Source of the DNA: Clostridia bacterium
GTDB taxonomy: Bacteria > Bacillota > Clostridia > Oscillospirales > CAG-272
DNA: 64,000 nt
Assembly (NCBI GenBank): GCA_017625755.1
Contig: JAGAKG010000049.1
Coordinates: forward strand, 27,566 to 91,565
Direction: 5' to 3'
Shown: in pieces, positions 34,831 through 43,353 of the stretch
How positions within the stretch are numbered: the first letter of the stretch is position 1
Layout of the letters: the number at the start of each line of letters is the position of its first letter
Notes under the pieces: model-generated
Told to the model about the DNA's origin: nothing
What the model saw: the letters and a program-made list of their open reading frames with translations, nothing else
Database searches by the model: none
Made by a program: the position numbers and the translations under genes

Positions 34831-34871
34831 TTTTTCTCTCCGTTCTGCCATATTCTGTGCTGAAATTAATT

Positions 34872-34914
34872 TCAGGGAAGAGAAAACCCGAGTGGGCGCT
34901 TTCGTCTTCCCTGA
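34872..34914 (-). terminator. Terminator-like hairpin after the nucleotide-sugar dehydratase gene
   Basis: TCAGGGAAGA and TCTTCCCTGA form a ten-base-pair stem with a long loop, a few bases after the stop of the 34922-36829 gene on the minus strand. The following AATTAATTT is a weak T-tract. Confidence 0.55.
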
Positions 34915-34921
34915 GAGAATC

Positions 34922-36829
34922 TTATTTTACTCCAGCCATCTTCATTTCGTCTGTCTGAAGGGCTGAGCAGTTTACCTTTTCGGGGTCCTTGTAAGAGGGG
35001 ACTACCTTCTTCATAGCTTCCTTGATGCACTCGGAATCAAAGGTTTTGTCGGCTTCCTTTGCCGCCGCCTTGAGTATCGCTATCTTTTCATCGACCTCTG
35101 CGCGGCTGAGCGGGGTGTCGTGCTCTATGAATATCTTCTTGTTTGCCGTCTTTGCGAGAGTTTCTGTCTTTATGAGCAGCTCCTCGTAAAGCTTCTCCCC
35201 CGGGCGCAGACCTATCTCAATTATATCGATATCCTTGTAGGGGGTGAGTCCCGAGAGACGCACCATATTCTCGGCAAGGTCGAGTATTTTGATCGGCTTG
35301 CCCATATCAAGCACGAACAGCTCTCCGCGGTTTGCGATAACTCCCGCGTACATAACGAGCTGGCTCGCCTCGGGGATAGTCATAAAGTATCTGATTATTC
35401 TCTTGTCCGTCAGAGTTATCGGGCCGCCTCTCTCTATCTGTGTCTTGAAAAGCGGAATAACCGAGCCGTTTGAGCCGAGAACATTTCCGAATCTGACTGC
35501 CACGAAGGAGGTTGCGCTGTCTGTGCGGCACTGAACTATCATCTCGCACATTCTCTTTGACGCGCCCATAACATTCGTGGGGTTTACCGCCTTGTCGGTC
35601 GATATCAGTATAAATTTCTTTACGCCGTGCTTCTCCGCCATATTCGCGGTGTTGTATGTTCCGATGACATTGTTCTTTACAGCCTCGGCAGAGCTATGCT
35701 CCATAAGCGGAACATGCTTGTGAGCCGCCGCGTGGAATACCACATCGGGCTTGTAATGCTCGAAGATGCAATCGAGTCGCGCTACATCTCGTACAGAGGC
35801 TATCTCGACGCAGAAGTCGAGCGTGTCGCCGTATTCGTTGCGCAGATACTGCTCAATTGCGTAGGCATTGTTTTCATATATATCGAGAATGATGAGCTTT
35901 TTGGGGGCGTGACGGGCTATCTGACGGCAAAGCTCGCTTCCTATCGAGCCGCCACCACCCGTTACGAGAATCGTTTTGCCCGTGTAATTCGACTTGAGGA
36001 AGTCGGTATCGACATCTATACTGTCTCTGAAAAGCAGGTCCTCGATCTTGAATTCTCTGAGGCTGAGCTTGTCCTCTTTGTGGGTGTCGTTGAGAAGGGC
36101 TACGGGAAGGTCGTATATCTTTATTTTGAGATTGCTCTGACTGTAAAAATTATATACCTTCTCGACCTCCTCGCTACTGAGCTTGGGCAGAGCGATGAAA
36201 ATTTCCTGAACGGGCAGCTTTCCGAGAAGCTTGAGTGTGTCGTCGTTCTCGGGATATACCTTGATGCCCGACACATAATTTCCGACCTTGTGGGTATCCG
36301 AGTCTATGAAGCAGTAGGGCGTGTATTTTGAGTTGGCGTTGAAGGTCAGCTCCTTTGCGAGCAGTACTCCAACCTTTCCCGCTCCGACGATGGCTACATT
36401 TATCTTATTGCGGGAGCCCTTGATGTTGTTCGCGTCCATAGTTCTGCGATAGAACATTCTGTTGGTGAGCGTGAAAAGCAGATATGTAAGGGCGACTACC
36501 GCGCTGAAGGTCAGCGGTATCTTTGTGTTTACCATCTGAGCGACGGCTATTCCCGCAACGCTTCCGAGCAGGTCGGAGGCGATGAGCTTGAGATAGAGGG
36601 GAGAGGAGGCGTATCTCCAGATGTTGGTATAGATACGGCAACCTATTCTCGAGGCAACTATAAACAGGTATACAATGAGAGCATTGAGTGCCATTTGCCC
36701 AAAGCTTGCGTCGACATCCATAAAGTGGGTTTCAAACGGAAGGACGAAGAAGAGCAGAGCGGCAAAGAGGTATATACCGAAGAATCCCGCTGTGTCTATC
36801 AGATAAAGCAGAAGCTTTCTTTTGTTCAT
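34922..36829 (-). CDS. Membrane nucleotide-sugar 4,6-dehydratase (CapD/PglF/WbpM family)
   Basis: A 635-residue protein with four N-terminal membrane helices, a CoA-binding-like Rossmann domain (VAIVGAGKVGVLLAKEL near residue 146) and a C-terminal extended short-chain dehydrogenase domain with TGGGGSIGSELCRQI, AAAHKHVPLME and STDKAVNPTNVMGASKR, where Met replaces the usual Tyr, as is normal for this family. Members make 4-keto-6-deoxy sugars from UDP-GlcNAc for capsule, O-antigen-like or glycoprotein glycans. No glycosyltransferase genes adjoin it. The ATG at 36829 is followed by a positively charged start and the first helix. Confidence 0.92.
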   Translation of the reverse strand: MNKRKLLLYLIDTAGFFGIYLFAALLFFVLPFETHFMDVDASFGQMALNALIVYLFIVASRIGCRIYTNIWRYASSPLYLKLIASDLLGSVAGIAVAQMVNTKIPLTFSAVVALTYLLFTLTNRMFYRRTMDANNIKGSRNKINVAIVGAGKVGVLLAKELTFNANSKYTPYCFIDSDTHKVGNYVSGIKVYPENDDTLKLLGKLPVQEIFIALPKLSSEEVEKVYNFYSQSNLKIKIYDLPVALLNDTHKEDKLSLREFKIEDLLFRDSIDVDTDFLKSNYTGKTILVTGGGGSIGSELCRQIARHAPKKLIILDIYENNAYAIEQYLRNEYGDTLDFCVEIASVRDVARLDCIFEHYKPDVVFHAAAHKHVPLMEHSSAEAVKNNVIGTYNTANMAEKHGVKKFILISTDKAVNPTNVMGASKRMCEMIVQCRTDSATSFVAVRFGNVLGSNGSVIPLFKTQIERGGPITLTDKRIIRYFMTIPEASQLVMYAGVIANRGELFVLDMGKPIKILDLAENMVRLSGLTPYKDIDIIEIGLRPGEKLYEELLIKTETLAKTANKKIFIEHDTPLSRAEVDEKIAILKAAAKEADKTFDSECIKEAMKKVVPSYKDPEKVNCSALQTDEMKMAGVK

Positions 36830-36865
36830 AACAACTTACTCCAATCGAATTTTTTTGGTGTACGC

Positions 36866-37900
36866 TTAAACTAAGTTTGCCAGGTCGTAAACGAGCCTTT
36901 CTGTCTTTTCCCAGCCGATGCAGGGGTCTGTTATTGATTTACCGTAGATGCCCTCTCCTATCTTCTGAGTTCCGTCCTCGATGTAGCTTTCTATCATAAA
37001 GCCCTTGACATAGCTCTTTATCTTTTCGGAGTGGCGGCAGGCGTGCAACACCTCTTTGCAGATTCTCTCCTGCTCGAGATATTTCTTGCCCGAGTTTGCG
37101 TGGTTCGTGTCAACTATAAGCGCCATATTCTGAAGATTGCGCTCGGAATAGTCGTTGTAAAGCGAGATGAGGTCCTCGAAGTGATAGTTGGGGAGTGACT
37201 CGCCGTGGCGGTTCACATATCCGCGAAGTATCGCGTGAGCGAGGGGGTTGCCCGAGGAAACACACTCCCAGCCTCTGTAAAGGAAGGTGTGTGAGTGCTG
37301 AGCCGCCGTTATCGAGTTGAGCATTACCGAGATATCTCCGCCCGTGGGGTTCTTCATTCCTACGGGAACATCAATTCCGCTCGAGATAAGTCTGTGCTGC
37401 TGGTTCTCTACCGAGCGCGCGCCGACCGCAACATAGGAGAGCAGGTCGGAAAGATATCTGTAATTCTCGGGATAGAGCATCTCGTCGGCGCAGAAAAGTC
37501 CTGTCTCCTCGATAGCTCTCGTGTGAAGTCTGCGTATGGCGATTATACCCTCTAGCATATCCTCTGTTCCACTGGGGTTGGGCTGATGGACCATTCCCTT
37601 ATAGCCGTCGCCCGTGGTGCGGGGCTTGTTTGTGTATATTCGGGGGATTATAAGTATCTTGTCCTCGACCTTTTCCTGAAGCCCTGCAAGTCTGGAGATA
37701 TAATCGAGAACGGCGTCCTCTCTGTCTGCTGAGCAGGGGCCGATTATCAGGATAAGTCTGTTGTCCTTACCCGTAAAGACATCGGCGATCTCTGCGTCTC
37801 TCGCGATTTTCTTTTCCGCGTATTCCGCTCTGAGGGGATAGCGCTCCTTTAGCTCCTGAGGTATAGGAAGCTTTCTTATGAATTTCAAATTGTTCTGCAT
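36866..37900 (-). CDS. 3-deoxy-7-phosphoheptulonate (DAHP) synthase, class I
   Basis: A 344-residue AroF/G/H-type enzyme that condenses phosphoenolpyruvate with erythrose 4-phosphate, the first step of aromatic amino acid synthesis. Typical motifs are LIIGPCSADRED near residue 53, PRIYTNKPRTTGDGYKG, VGARSVENQQHR and IVDTNHANSGKKYLEQ. The ATG at 37900 follows AGGAGA; an upstream frame to 37972 has no site. Feedback specificity (Phe, Tyr or Trp) cannot be read here. No other shikimate genes lie in the window. Confidence 0.94.
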   Translation of the reverse strand: MQNNLKFIRKLPIPQELKERYPLRAEYAEKKIARDAEIADVFTGKDNRLILIIGPCSADREDAVLDYISRLAGLQEKVEDKILIIPRIYTNKPRTTGDGYKGMVHQPNPSGTEDMLEGIIAIRRLHTRAIEETGLFCADEMLYPENYRYLSDLLSYVAVGARSVENQQHRLISSGIDVPVGMKNPTGGDISVMLNSITAAQHSHTFLYRGWECVSSGNPLAHAILRGYVNRHGESLPNYHFEDLISLYNDYSERNLQNMALIVDTNHANSGKKYLEQERICKEVLHACRHSEKIKSYVKGFMIESYIEDGTQKIGEGIYGKSITDPCIGWEKTERLVYDLANLV

Positions 37901-38097
37901 TTCTTGTTCTCCTGTGAGTATAAAGTTAGCTTTTTTGGATTTGTTTATACTTAAATGAAACAGAAAATTCAAATGTGTTAACTCATATTATACAACACTT
38001 CTGTCAAAAAGTCGAGAGCTTTTTGAACATTTTTTGAATTTTGATAGATTTTTGTTAAAATAGTTTTGTATTTTGGTGGGTAGACGACATTTTTTTA

Positions 38098-38126
38098 TTG
38101 ACTAAATCGTATTTTTTTGCTATCAT
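38098..38126 (+). promoter_or_regulatory. Promoter of the flavin reductase gene
   Basis: TTGACT (38098-38103), 17-base spacer, TATCAT (38121-38126), about 60 bases before the ATG. It may also drive proA and the phosphodiesterase gene. Confidence 0.7.
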
Positions 38127-38189
38127 TATTAGTGTGGCTTGGGGAAAAGCGCCCGATGCCGCGTATATTTGCTTTCAGGAGGCGTGATT

Positions 38190-38699
38190 ATGCGTAAGCT
38201 CAAGGAAATAACACCGTACGAGATTGAAAACGCGATGAAGCTCATCGGCAAGGATTGGATGCTGATAACTGCGTCGGATGGAAGAAAGGTCAATACGATG
38301 ACGGCAAGCTGGGGAAATATGGGAGTTCTTTGGGGAAAGAATGTGTGTACGGTATATATTCGCCCGCAGAGATATACCTACGAATTTGTCGAGTGCTCCG
38401 ACCATCTCTCGCTCTCCTTTTTCGACGAGAGCTATCGCGACGCGCTGAAGGTCTGCGGAACTGTGAGCGGCAGAGATTGCGACAAGCTTGCGAGAACGGG
38501 ACTGACCGCGGCGACTGTCGACTCGGTGCCGATAATAAGTCAGGCAAGGCTTACTATTATATGTAAAAAGCTTTACGCCGACGATATAAGACCCGAGAAG
38601 TTCTTGTGTGACGAGCCGCTCTCAAATTATAAGCAGAACGATTTTCACAGATTTTATATCTGCGAGATAGAAAAGGTTCTCGTCGCAGAGGAATCCTGA
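38190..38699 (+). CDS. Flavin reductase family / FMN-binding protein
   Basis: A 169-residue protein of the flavin reductase-like split-barrel family (Flavin_Reduct). TASDGRKVNTMTASWGNMGVLWG near residue 22 is the FMN-binding loop typical of this group, and FVECSDHLSLSFF follows. Members bind FMN and reduce flavin or act as electron carriers. An AGGAGG site precedes the ATG at 38190. It lies 41 bases upstream of proA, with which it may be co-transcribed; no functional link is evident. Confidence 0.88.
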   Translation: MRKLKEITPYEIENAMKLIGKDWMLITASDGRKVNTMTASWGNMGVLWGKNVCTVYIRPQRYTYEFVECSDHLSLSFFDESYRDALKVCGTVSGRDCDKLARTGLTAATVDSVPIISQARLTIICKKLYADDIRPEKFLCDEPLSNYKQNDFHRFYICEIEKVLVAEES

Positions 38700-38740
38700 G
38701 AAAAATCGATAGAGATAATAACGAAAAGGATGGAATATAT

Positions 38741-39991
38741 ATGTCATTGAGAGAAGAAATAGAGCTGCTTTGCCTTAACGCAAAATCCGCGGCGACGACG
38801 CTCGCGCTTACCGATACCGAAACAAAGAACCGCGCTATACTGAAGATAGCCGAGGTTTTGGAGGGAAGCGCAGATGAGATAATCTCCGCAAACCAAAAGG
38901 ATCTTGACGCGGCTCGTGAAAACGGAATACCCACGGCTATGATAGACCGACTCTCGCTCAGCGAGGGGAGAATACGCGGAATATGCGACTCTCTGCGTGA
39001 GCTTGCGCTCCTTGATGATCCCGTGGGAAAGGGCGAGAGCTGGACTCGTCCGTCGGGAATAGAAATATCGAAGATCCGCGTGCCGCTCGGCGTGGTCGCT
39101 ATAATCTATGAGGCGCGTCCGAATGTTACCGTCGACTCCGCGGCGCTCTGTCTCAAGACGGGAAACGCCGTAGTTCTTCGCGGCGGCAAGGAAGCGATAA
39201 ATACGAATACCGTGATTGTCTCGCTTATGAAGGAGGCGCTTGAGGCGTGCGGGATAAATCCTTATGCCGTGGGGCTGATTCACTCAGTCGAGCGAGAGAG
39301 CGCGAATATTCTTATGACTATGAGGGGATATATAGATGTGCTTATTCCGCGAGGCGGAAAGGGACTTATAAAGAGCGTTACAGAGAACGCGACGGTGCCC
39401 GTGATCGAAACGGGGGCGGGTAACTGTCACCTTTATGTAGACGAGAGCGCCGACATTGAAATGGCGATAAAGATAGCGATAAACGCAAAATGCTCGCGCC
39501 CGTCTGTTTGCAACGCGATCGAGACTATGCTGGTTCACGCGAGCGTGGCGCCCAAGTTCCTGCCCGAGTTTGCAAAGGCGGCAGAGGAGTATGGCGTCGA
39601 GATAAGAGGTTGCGCGAAAACCAAGGTTCTCATTCCCACGGCAACGCCTGCCGAGGAGGAGGATTACGCGACCGAGTACAACGATTATATTCTTGCGGTG
39701 AAGGTGGTAAATACCGTCTCCGAGGCTATCGACCACATCAACCGATATAGCACGGCACACAGCGAGGCGATAGTCACGCAGAGTGACGATGTGGCAAAGA
39801 AATTCCTTGACGAGGTAAATTCCGCGGCGGTGTATGTAAACGCTTCAACGAGATTTACCGACGGTGGGGAGTTCGGCTTTGGCGCCGAGATAGGAATATC
39901 CACGCAGAAGCTTCATGTGAGAGGTCCGATGGGACTTCCGGCTCTGACCACCGAGAAATATCTTATAAAAGGAAACGGAAGTATTCGCTGA
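38741..39991 (+). CDS. proA: Gamma-glutamyl phosphate reductase
   Basis: A 416-residue aldehyde-dehydrogenase-fold enzyme that makes glutamate semialdehyde with NADPH in proline synthesis. The family signatures EARPNVTVDSAALCLKTGN and the active-site SRPSVCNAIET (catalytic Cys) are intact, and the C-terminus has GEFGFGAEIGISTQKLH. Length is normal. proB, its usual partner, is not adjacent. The stop overlaps the next start by one base (TGATG). Confidence 0.96.
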   Translation: MSLREEIELLCLNAKSAATTLALTDTETKNRAILKIAEVLEGSADEIISANQKDLDAARENGIPTAMIDRLSLSEGRIRGICDSLRELALLDDPVGKGESWTRPSGIEISKIRVPLGVVAIIYEARPNVTVDSAALCLKTGNAVVLRGGKEAINTNTVIVSLMKEALEACGINPYAVGLIHSVERESANILMTMRGYIDVLIPRGGKGLIKSVTENATVPVIETGAGNCHLYVDESADIEMAIKIAINAKCSRPSVCNAIETMLVHASVAPKFLPEFAKAAEEYGVEIRGCAKTKVLIPTATPAEEEDYATEYNDYILAVKVVNTVSEAIDHINRYSTAHSEAIVTQSDDVAKKFLDEVNSAAVYVNASTRFTDGGEFGFGAEIGISTQKLHVRGPMGLPALTTEKYLIKGNGSIR

Positions 39992-40536
39992 TGAAAATTT
40001 TGATTGCGTCTGATATACACGGAGATTTTGAGTGCGCGTCGAGACTGCTTGAGGCTTACCGCGCCTCGGGTGCCGAACGGCTGGTGCTTCTTGGGGATAT
40101 CCTCTATCACGGTCCGAGAAACGACCTGCCCGCGGGGTATTCGCCAAAGCAGGTCATAGAGTTGCTCAATCCCTTGAAAAACGAGATATTGTGCGTGAGG
40201 GGGAACTGCGATACCGAGGTCGACCAGATGGTGCTGAGCTTCCCGATACTCGCCGATTACGCGTGGCTCTCGCTTGACGGTATCTCTGTCTTTGCGACTC
40301 ACGGACATAAGTTTGACCGCTCAAATCCGCCCTCGCTGAAGGACGGCGATATCCTGCTTTGCGGACATACTCATATCCCCGCCGCCGAGAGCTTCGGAAA
40401 GGGTAATTTTTATATCAATCCGGGCTCGGTCTCAATACCGAAAAACGGCTCGGAAAAGAGCTACATAATCTACGAAAACAGAGAGTTTACATTTTGCACC
40501 CTCGACGGCGCAGTGTATGATAATTTGGAAATATAG
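39991..40536 (+). CDS. yfcE: YfcE/MJ0936-type metallophosphoesterase
   Basis: A 181-residue calcineurin-like phosphodiesterase with all metal-ligand blocks: SDIHGD at the N-terminus, LGDILYHG, RGNCD, ATHGHKFD and GHTHIP. Homologues hydrolyse phosphodiesters such as bis-p-nitrophenyl phosphate; the physiological substrate is unclear. The start codon overlaps the proA stop, so translation is coupled. Convergent with ddl; the gap holds two palindromic elements. Confidence 0.9.
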   Translation: MKILIASDIHGDFECASRLLEAYRASGAERLVLLGDILYHGPRNDLPAGYSPKQVIELLNPLKNEILCVRGNCDTEVDQMVLSFPILADYAWLSLDGISVFATHGHKFDRSNPPSLKDGDILLCGHTHIPAAESFGKGNFYINPGSVSIPKNGSEKSYIIYENREFTFCTLDGAVYDNLEI

Positions 40537-40748
40537 GAACGCGGGGACGCGGGGACGCGAGGATGCGATAATGCGAGGGGGACTTTTGCAAAAGTCCCCC
40601 TCGCGCTCCCTTCAAAAACTTTTAAGCTGGGATAGGTTAACCCATTTCGTTTTGTCGGGGCAATTAATTAAATTTATTCGGATATTTGCACCAACAGAAC
40701 GGTATAATTTTTAATATCATTCGGTAGGGTCGGCGCCTCGACGACCCG
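40537..40748. repeat. Dispersed palindromic element, copy C, with tandem octamers and REP-like module
   Basis: Five degenerate eight-base units (GACGCGGG-like) run from 40538 to 40577. They merge into a perfect palindrome of GCGAGGGGGACTTTTG and its complement (40573-40604), then a shared tail CTCCCTTCAAAAACTT plus AAGCTGGG (40606-40631). Further on are ATTTATTCGGAT (40672-40683), the inverse of a motif near copy B, and a module TTCGGTAGGGTCGGCG to CGACGACCCG (40720-40748). Most of the 360-base gap between yfcE and ddl is thus repeat-derived. Confidence 0.7.
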
Positions 40749-40835
40749 TTTTGTCTTGTTTGATTTTTTCTTCGATGACCGTCGGCGGAAAGCAATACAC
40801 TTAAATTCCGTTTAAGGTTTTTTGGAGATAGGGGT

Positions 40836-40878
40836 GCGGGGGAAGAACGCTTTTTTTCAAAAAAGGTTCTTCCCCCGC
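40836..40878. repeat. Second palindrome before the ddl end
   Basis: GCGGGGGAAGAAC and GTTCTTCCCCCGC form a 13-base-pair stem around a loop of T and A runs that can itself pair. It lies 18 bases after the ddl stop on the minus strand and probably ends its transcription. The core GGGGAAGAA recurs in the hairpin at 43267-43311. Confidence 0.7.
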
Positions 40879-40895
40879 CACTTTAATTTGTCTAT

Positions 40896-41929
40896 TCAAT
40901 TATTCAATCCCGTCATAGCGATTTGCTCGCAAAGCTCGTCGTAGGCGATGCCCACGGCGGCTGCTTCCTGCGGAAAGAGACTCGTCGGTGTCATTCCAGG
41001 CAGGGTATTAGCCTCAAGGCACCAGAACACGCCCTCGCTATCCATAATATAATCAAATCTCGCGTATCCCGAAAGGCGGAGTGCGTCAAAGGCGCGCCTG
41101 GTTGCCGCCGCCATTGTGTCGAACTGTTGCTCGCTGATGGGGGCGGGGCATATTTCGGTGGTCGCGTCCTTCTGGTATTTGTTTTATAATCGTAAAATCC
41201 CTGCTTGGGAATTATCTCCACGGGTGGAAGCACTTTGCCCTTGAGGATACCGCAGGTAAACTCTCTGCCGCTTATCTTCTTTTCGACGATAACATTCGCC
41301 TCAAATCGCTTTGCCTCGGCGAACGCCGCGCAAAGCTCCTCGCGGCTGTTCACAAGAGAGACACCCACACTCGAGCCGCCGCCCACGGGCTTTACAACGC
41401 AGGGAAGTCCTATCTGTGATACTATCCTATCCTCGTTGTAATCAAGTGCCGAGCAGTATATCCACTCGGGGGTTGCCACGCCCGCGTCGCGCAGCATTCT
41501 TTTTGCGAGGTCCTTATCCATAGCGAGCAGACTGCCAACATATCCCGAGCCTGTATATTTTATCCCGAAATTATCGAGTGTTGCCTGAAGCTGACCGTTC
41601 TCGCCCATAGCGCCGTGCAGGGCGATATAGACCACATCTGCTATACGGCAAAGATCAATAACGCCCTTGCCGATAAGCTCACGGCTTCCGCCGTTCTCAG
41701 CTATGAGCGCCTCGAGGTCGGGGATATCCTCGGAGACAGAAAAGGACTCCTCCGGCTCCGATGTGAACATATCGTAGGGGTTATCGCCCTTTATCGTTGC
41801 TCCCTTGTATATATCTATCATAAGAACCTTGTGTCCGCGCCGTCTGAGCGCCGCGGAGATAAGACTGCCCGAGGAGAGCGAAACATTTCGCTCGGGGGAG
41901 AGTCCGCCCGCAAGAACAAGAATATTCAA
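40896..41929 (-). pseudogene. ddl: D-alanine--D-alanine ligase, interrupted by a single-base frameshift
   Basis: Two overlapping frames together encode a normal Ddl of about 344 residues. The first (41929 to about 41185) has LAGGLSPERNVSLSSG, LHGAMGENGQLQ, the ATP-grasp VVKPVGGGSSVGVS and PVEIIPKQGFYDYK. The second (from about 41180) resumes with KYQKDATTEICPAPIS and ends RFDYIMDSEGVFWCLEANTLPGM when split in two, including the metal-binding Glu and Asn. The break is an A-run one base short (TTTT at 41182-41185 on the plus strand). The start is TTG with AGGAG upstream. A sequencing error is quite possible, since ddl is normally essential. The omega-loop Tyr suggests D-Ala-D-Ala specificity. 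Confidence 0.85.
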
Positions 41930-41991
41930 AACAGTATTCTCCTATCGTATGTATTTCAGTATATTATATGCGTGTATGCGTCGGTTTGACC

Positions 41992-42813
41992 TTACGCGCG
42001 GCTCAGGTGCGCGACTCTGTCGTTTCCGCCGTAGTCCTTATGTATCTCGCAGAGATAGCCGCACTCGGAGGCTATTTTAGTGACTGCGTCGGCTTGGTCG
42101 TAGCCTATTTCAAGGAGCATAAATCCGTCTTTGTTGAGGTATCTGCCGTAGACAGAGATTATCTGACGGTAGAAATCAAGTCCGTCCGCTCCGCCGTCGA
42201 GCGCGGCGACGGGTTCAAAAGAAAGCTCGGGGTCGAGCAGCGCAACCTGCTCCGACGGGATATAAGGCGGATTTGACACTATACAGTCGAAGCTTCCAAG
42301 CTCCTCCATAAAAGAGGGGGAGAAAACATCTGCCGTGAGCAGTCCGAGTCTGTCTCCGACGCCGTTCTGCTCGGCGTTCTCACCCGCTATCTCGACCGTT
42401 TCAGGGAAAAGGTCGACCGCAACCGCCTTACAATCGGGGCGTGCGGCGAGGGTGGAAACAGCCACGCAGCCGCTTCCCGTGCAGAGGTCGATAAATCTCG
42501 CCCTCTCGGGCAGGAGCTTTACCGCAACCTCGACGAGCTTTTCGGTATCGGGTCTTGGAATGAGCGTATGCTCGTTTACCAGATAGCTCTCATGGCAGAA
42601 CTCCCATATTCCCAGAATATATTGCAAGGGATAGTGAGAGCGTCTTTTTATAACGGCGGCGTCAAGCTCGTCGGACACAAAATCCTCGTTTGAGCGCTTG
42701 AACAGCTCGACCTTGCTTATATTGCAGAAGCGACATATCAGCATTGCCGCCTCGGCTCTGTTGTTTTCGATATCGGCTTCCGCCAGCAGATTGCATATCT
42801 CGTTATAGGTCAT
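41992..42813 (-). CDS. prmC: Release factor glutamine N5-methyltransferase
   Basis: A 273-residue PrmC/HemK enzyme that methylates the Gln of the GGQ motif in peptide-chain release factors. The SAM site is IDLCTGSGCVAVS near residue 113 and the substrate-binding NPPY lies in CIVSNPPYIPSEQ. The N-terminal helical domain that docks release factors is present. prfA, often its neighbour, is not in the window. ddl follows 62 bases downstream. Confidence 0.94.
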   Translation of the reverse strand: MTYNEICNLLAEADIENNRAEAAMLICRFCNISKVELFKRSNEDFVSDELDAAVIKRRSHYPLQYILGIWEFCHESYLVNEHTLIPRPDTEKLVEVAVKLLPERARFIDLCTGSGCVAVSTLAARPDCKAVAVDLFPETVEIAGENAEQNGVGDRLGLLTADVFSPSFMEELGSFDCIVSNPPYIPSEQVALLDPELSFEPVAALDGGADGLDFYRQIISVYGRYLNKDGFMLLEIGYDQADAVTKIASECGYLCEIHKDYGGNDRVAHLSRA

Positions 42814-42946
42814 AAATATCTCTCCGTAGCATCATTTTGTAACGAATAATATTATAACAGATTTTTTTCACAAAAGAAAGGGTTTATTGAATTTTTATCA
42901 GAGAATTTTAACAAAAAGAAAATTTAGAAAAAAATTATTTTTTGTA

Positions 42947-42974
42947 TTGATTTTTGGCGAAAATATGTTATACT
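42947..42974 (+). promoter_or_regulatory. Promoter of the small acidic membrane protein gene
   Basis: TTGATT (42947-42952), 16-base spacer, TATACT (42969-42974), about 40 bases before the ATG. Confidence 0.7.
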
Positions 42975-43016
42975 ATATGTAGTAGTTAAAAAATTTTTAT
43001 TCAGGAGGATATAAAA

Positions 43017-43241
43017 ATGAAATTGTTTAAGAAAAAGACAAACTACGGCAAGATAATTGCTATCACACTCGCTGTTGTTGCGGGAGTTTGCGCTGTTGCT
43101 TTTGTTATCTACAAGCTTGTTAAGAAGTACACAAACGATCTCGTTTATGATTGTGACGATCTTCTCGACGAGTGCGACGAGTGCGATCTCGCTATCGAGG
43201 AAGCTGACGAGGAAGAGTGCTGCTGCGCAGACGCTGAGTAA
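43017..43241 (+). CDS. Small membrane protein with acidic Cys-rich tail
   Basis: I do not recognise this 74-residue protein. It has a basic N-terminus (MKLFKKKTNYGK), one membrane helix (IIAITLAVVAGVCAVAFVIY), a basic hinge KLVKKYTN and a tail of about 30 residues with 13 Asp or Glu and six Cys (DCDDLLDECDECD, EEECCCADAE). The topology suggests a cytoplasmic acidic tail able to bind metal. AGGAGGA precedes the ATG, and it has its own promoter and terminator. Codons are the common ones of highly expressed genes here (gtt, gct, aag), which supports real and possibly strong expression. Confidence 0.75.
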   Translation: MKLFKKKTNYGKIIAITLAVVAGVCAVAFVIYKLVKKYTNDLVYDCDDLLDECDECDLAIEEADEEECCCADAE

Positions 43242-43266
43242 TTTTGCGTCGTAAATTCCTAAAGCA

Positions 43267-43311
43267 GAGGGGAAGAATAGGGAGCTTGATGCGAAACCTG
43301 TTCTTCCCCTC
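43267..43311 (+). terminator. Terminator-like hairpin after the small membrane protein gene
   Basis: GAGGGGAAGAA and TTCTTCCCCTC form an 11-base-pair stem, with a short inner GG/CC pairing, 25 bases after the stop. The T-run after it is weak. Confidence 0.65.
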
Positions 43312-43353
43312 AATTCCTGTAAAAACGCTTTAATTTTTAAAATCGGAGATAAT

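Noticed and set aside
37901..38097. A riboswitch or attenuator upstream of DAHP synthase
   Set aside because: The short leader holds no Trp, Phe or Tyr-rich leader peptide and no terminator hairpin that I can see.
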